64,000 nt of DNA from Clavulina sp. PMI_390 (taxonomy: Eukaryota; Basidiomycota; Agaricomycetes; Cantharellales; Hydnaceae): contig WIDE01000011.1 of NCBI GenBank assembly GCA_015039315.1, forward strand, positions 62,001-126,000. The letters run 5' to 3'. Made by a program: the position numbers and the translations under genes. Numbering within the stretch: position 1 is the first letter of the stretch; each line of letters starts with the position of its first letter. Under the pieces are notes generated by a model. The model was not told the DNA's origin, did no database searches, and was given only the letters and a program-made list of their open reading frames with translations. Shown one piece after another: positions 63,915 to 64,000 of the stretch.

Positions 63915-64000
63915 CGTAGGGGCCGAGAGGAAGCTAGGGGTGGCGGGCAGGAGCTGAAGGTGGCACAAAATAACGTCTGTGTCGACGATATGTGCTCTTG
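63915..64000. other. Window edge upstream of ceramide glucosyltransferase
   Basis: The last 86 bases contain the 5' leader or an 18-residue N-terminal extension of the glucosyltransferase. The promoter continues outside the window. Confidence 0.5.

Overview
The window is nuclear DNA from a filamentous basidiomycete, most likely an agaricomycete. The genes are densely packed and cut by many short GT-AG introns, the genes sit on both strands, and the repertoire is fungal: a Zn2Cys6 regulator, a copper-radical glyoxal oxidase, a ferric reductase, and two tandem seven-helix membrane proteins of the type expanded in Agaricomycetes (DUF6534-like). A Rhizoctonia/Ceratobasidium-like origin is possible, but the sequence alone does not prove it. 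I see no bacterial genes, rRNA, confident tRNA, CRISPR array or intact transposon.

Layout. 0.2-6 kb: a mitochondrial SAP-domain protein (Aim34-like, +) facing a paxillin-like LIM protein (-). 6.4-11.6 kb: a Zn2Cys6 transcription factor (-). 12.5-17.6 kb: a SAC/hSac2 phosphoinositide phosphatase (-), which shares a promoter of about 50 bp with PNO1 (+, 17.7-18.8 kb). 19.3-21.9 kb: a secreted glyoxal oxidase with an extra N-terminal module (-). 22.7-25.0 kb: the GPI mannosyltransferase PIG-B/Gpi10 (+). 26.3-30.2 kb: a WDR53-like protein (-) divergent from a type I glutamine-synthetase-like gene (+). 30.4-32.1 kb: mitochondrial bL27 (-) divergent from SKP1 (+). 32.5-38.5 kb: mRNA guanylyltransferase and UTP21/WDR36 (both +). 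38.6-43.7 kb: an unrecognised small membrane protein and GAR1 (both -), the latter divergent from CDC5/CEF1 (+). 44.3-45.8 kb: an aldo-keto reductase (+). 46.2-49.9 kb: a ferric reductase (-). 50.5-52.0 kb: an epoxide hydrolase (-). 53.8-58.3 kb: the tandem seven-helix pair (+). 58.7-61.9 kb: a SmgGDS-type armadillo protein (-). 62.3-63.9 kb: ceramide glucosyltransferase (-).

Most of the window is housekeeping. Ribosome and RNA biogenesis (PNO1, UTP21, GAR1, CDC5, the capping enzyme) is over-represented and often driven from short divergent promoters. The accessory-looking part is 43.7-58.3 kb: redox and detoxification enzymes, the sparsest DNA, and the tandem duplication.

No clear undescribed multi-gene system is visible. 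The most interesting observations are a dense cluster of GTGGAGG boxes upstream of the aldo-keto reductase, micro-exons encoding the catalytic motif of the glutamine-synthetase-like gene, the unusual domain layout of the glyoxal oxidase, a GC-AG intron at the nucleophile of the epoxide hydrolase, and the conserved but unequal seven-helix tandem pair. Exon joins were made by eye from splice sites and family conservation, so internal boundaries are approximate.
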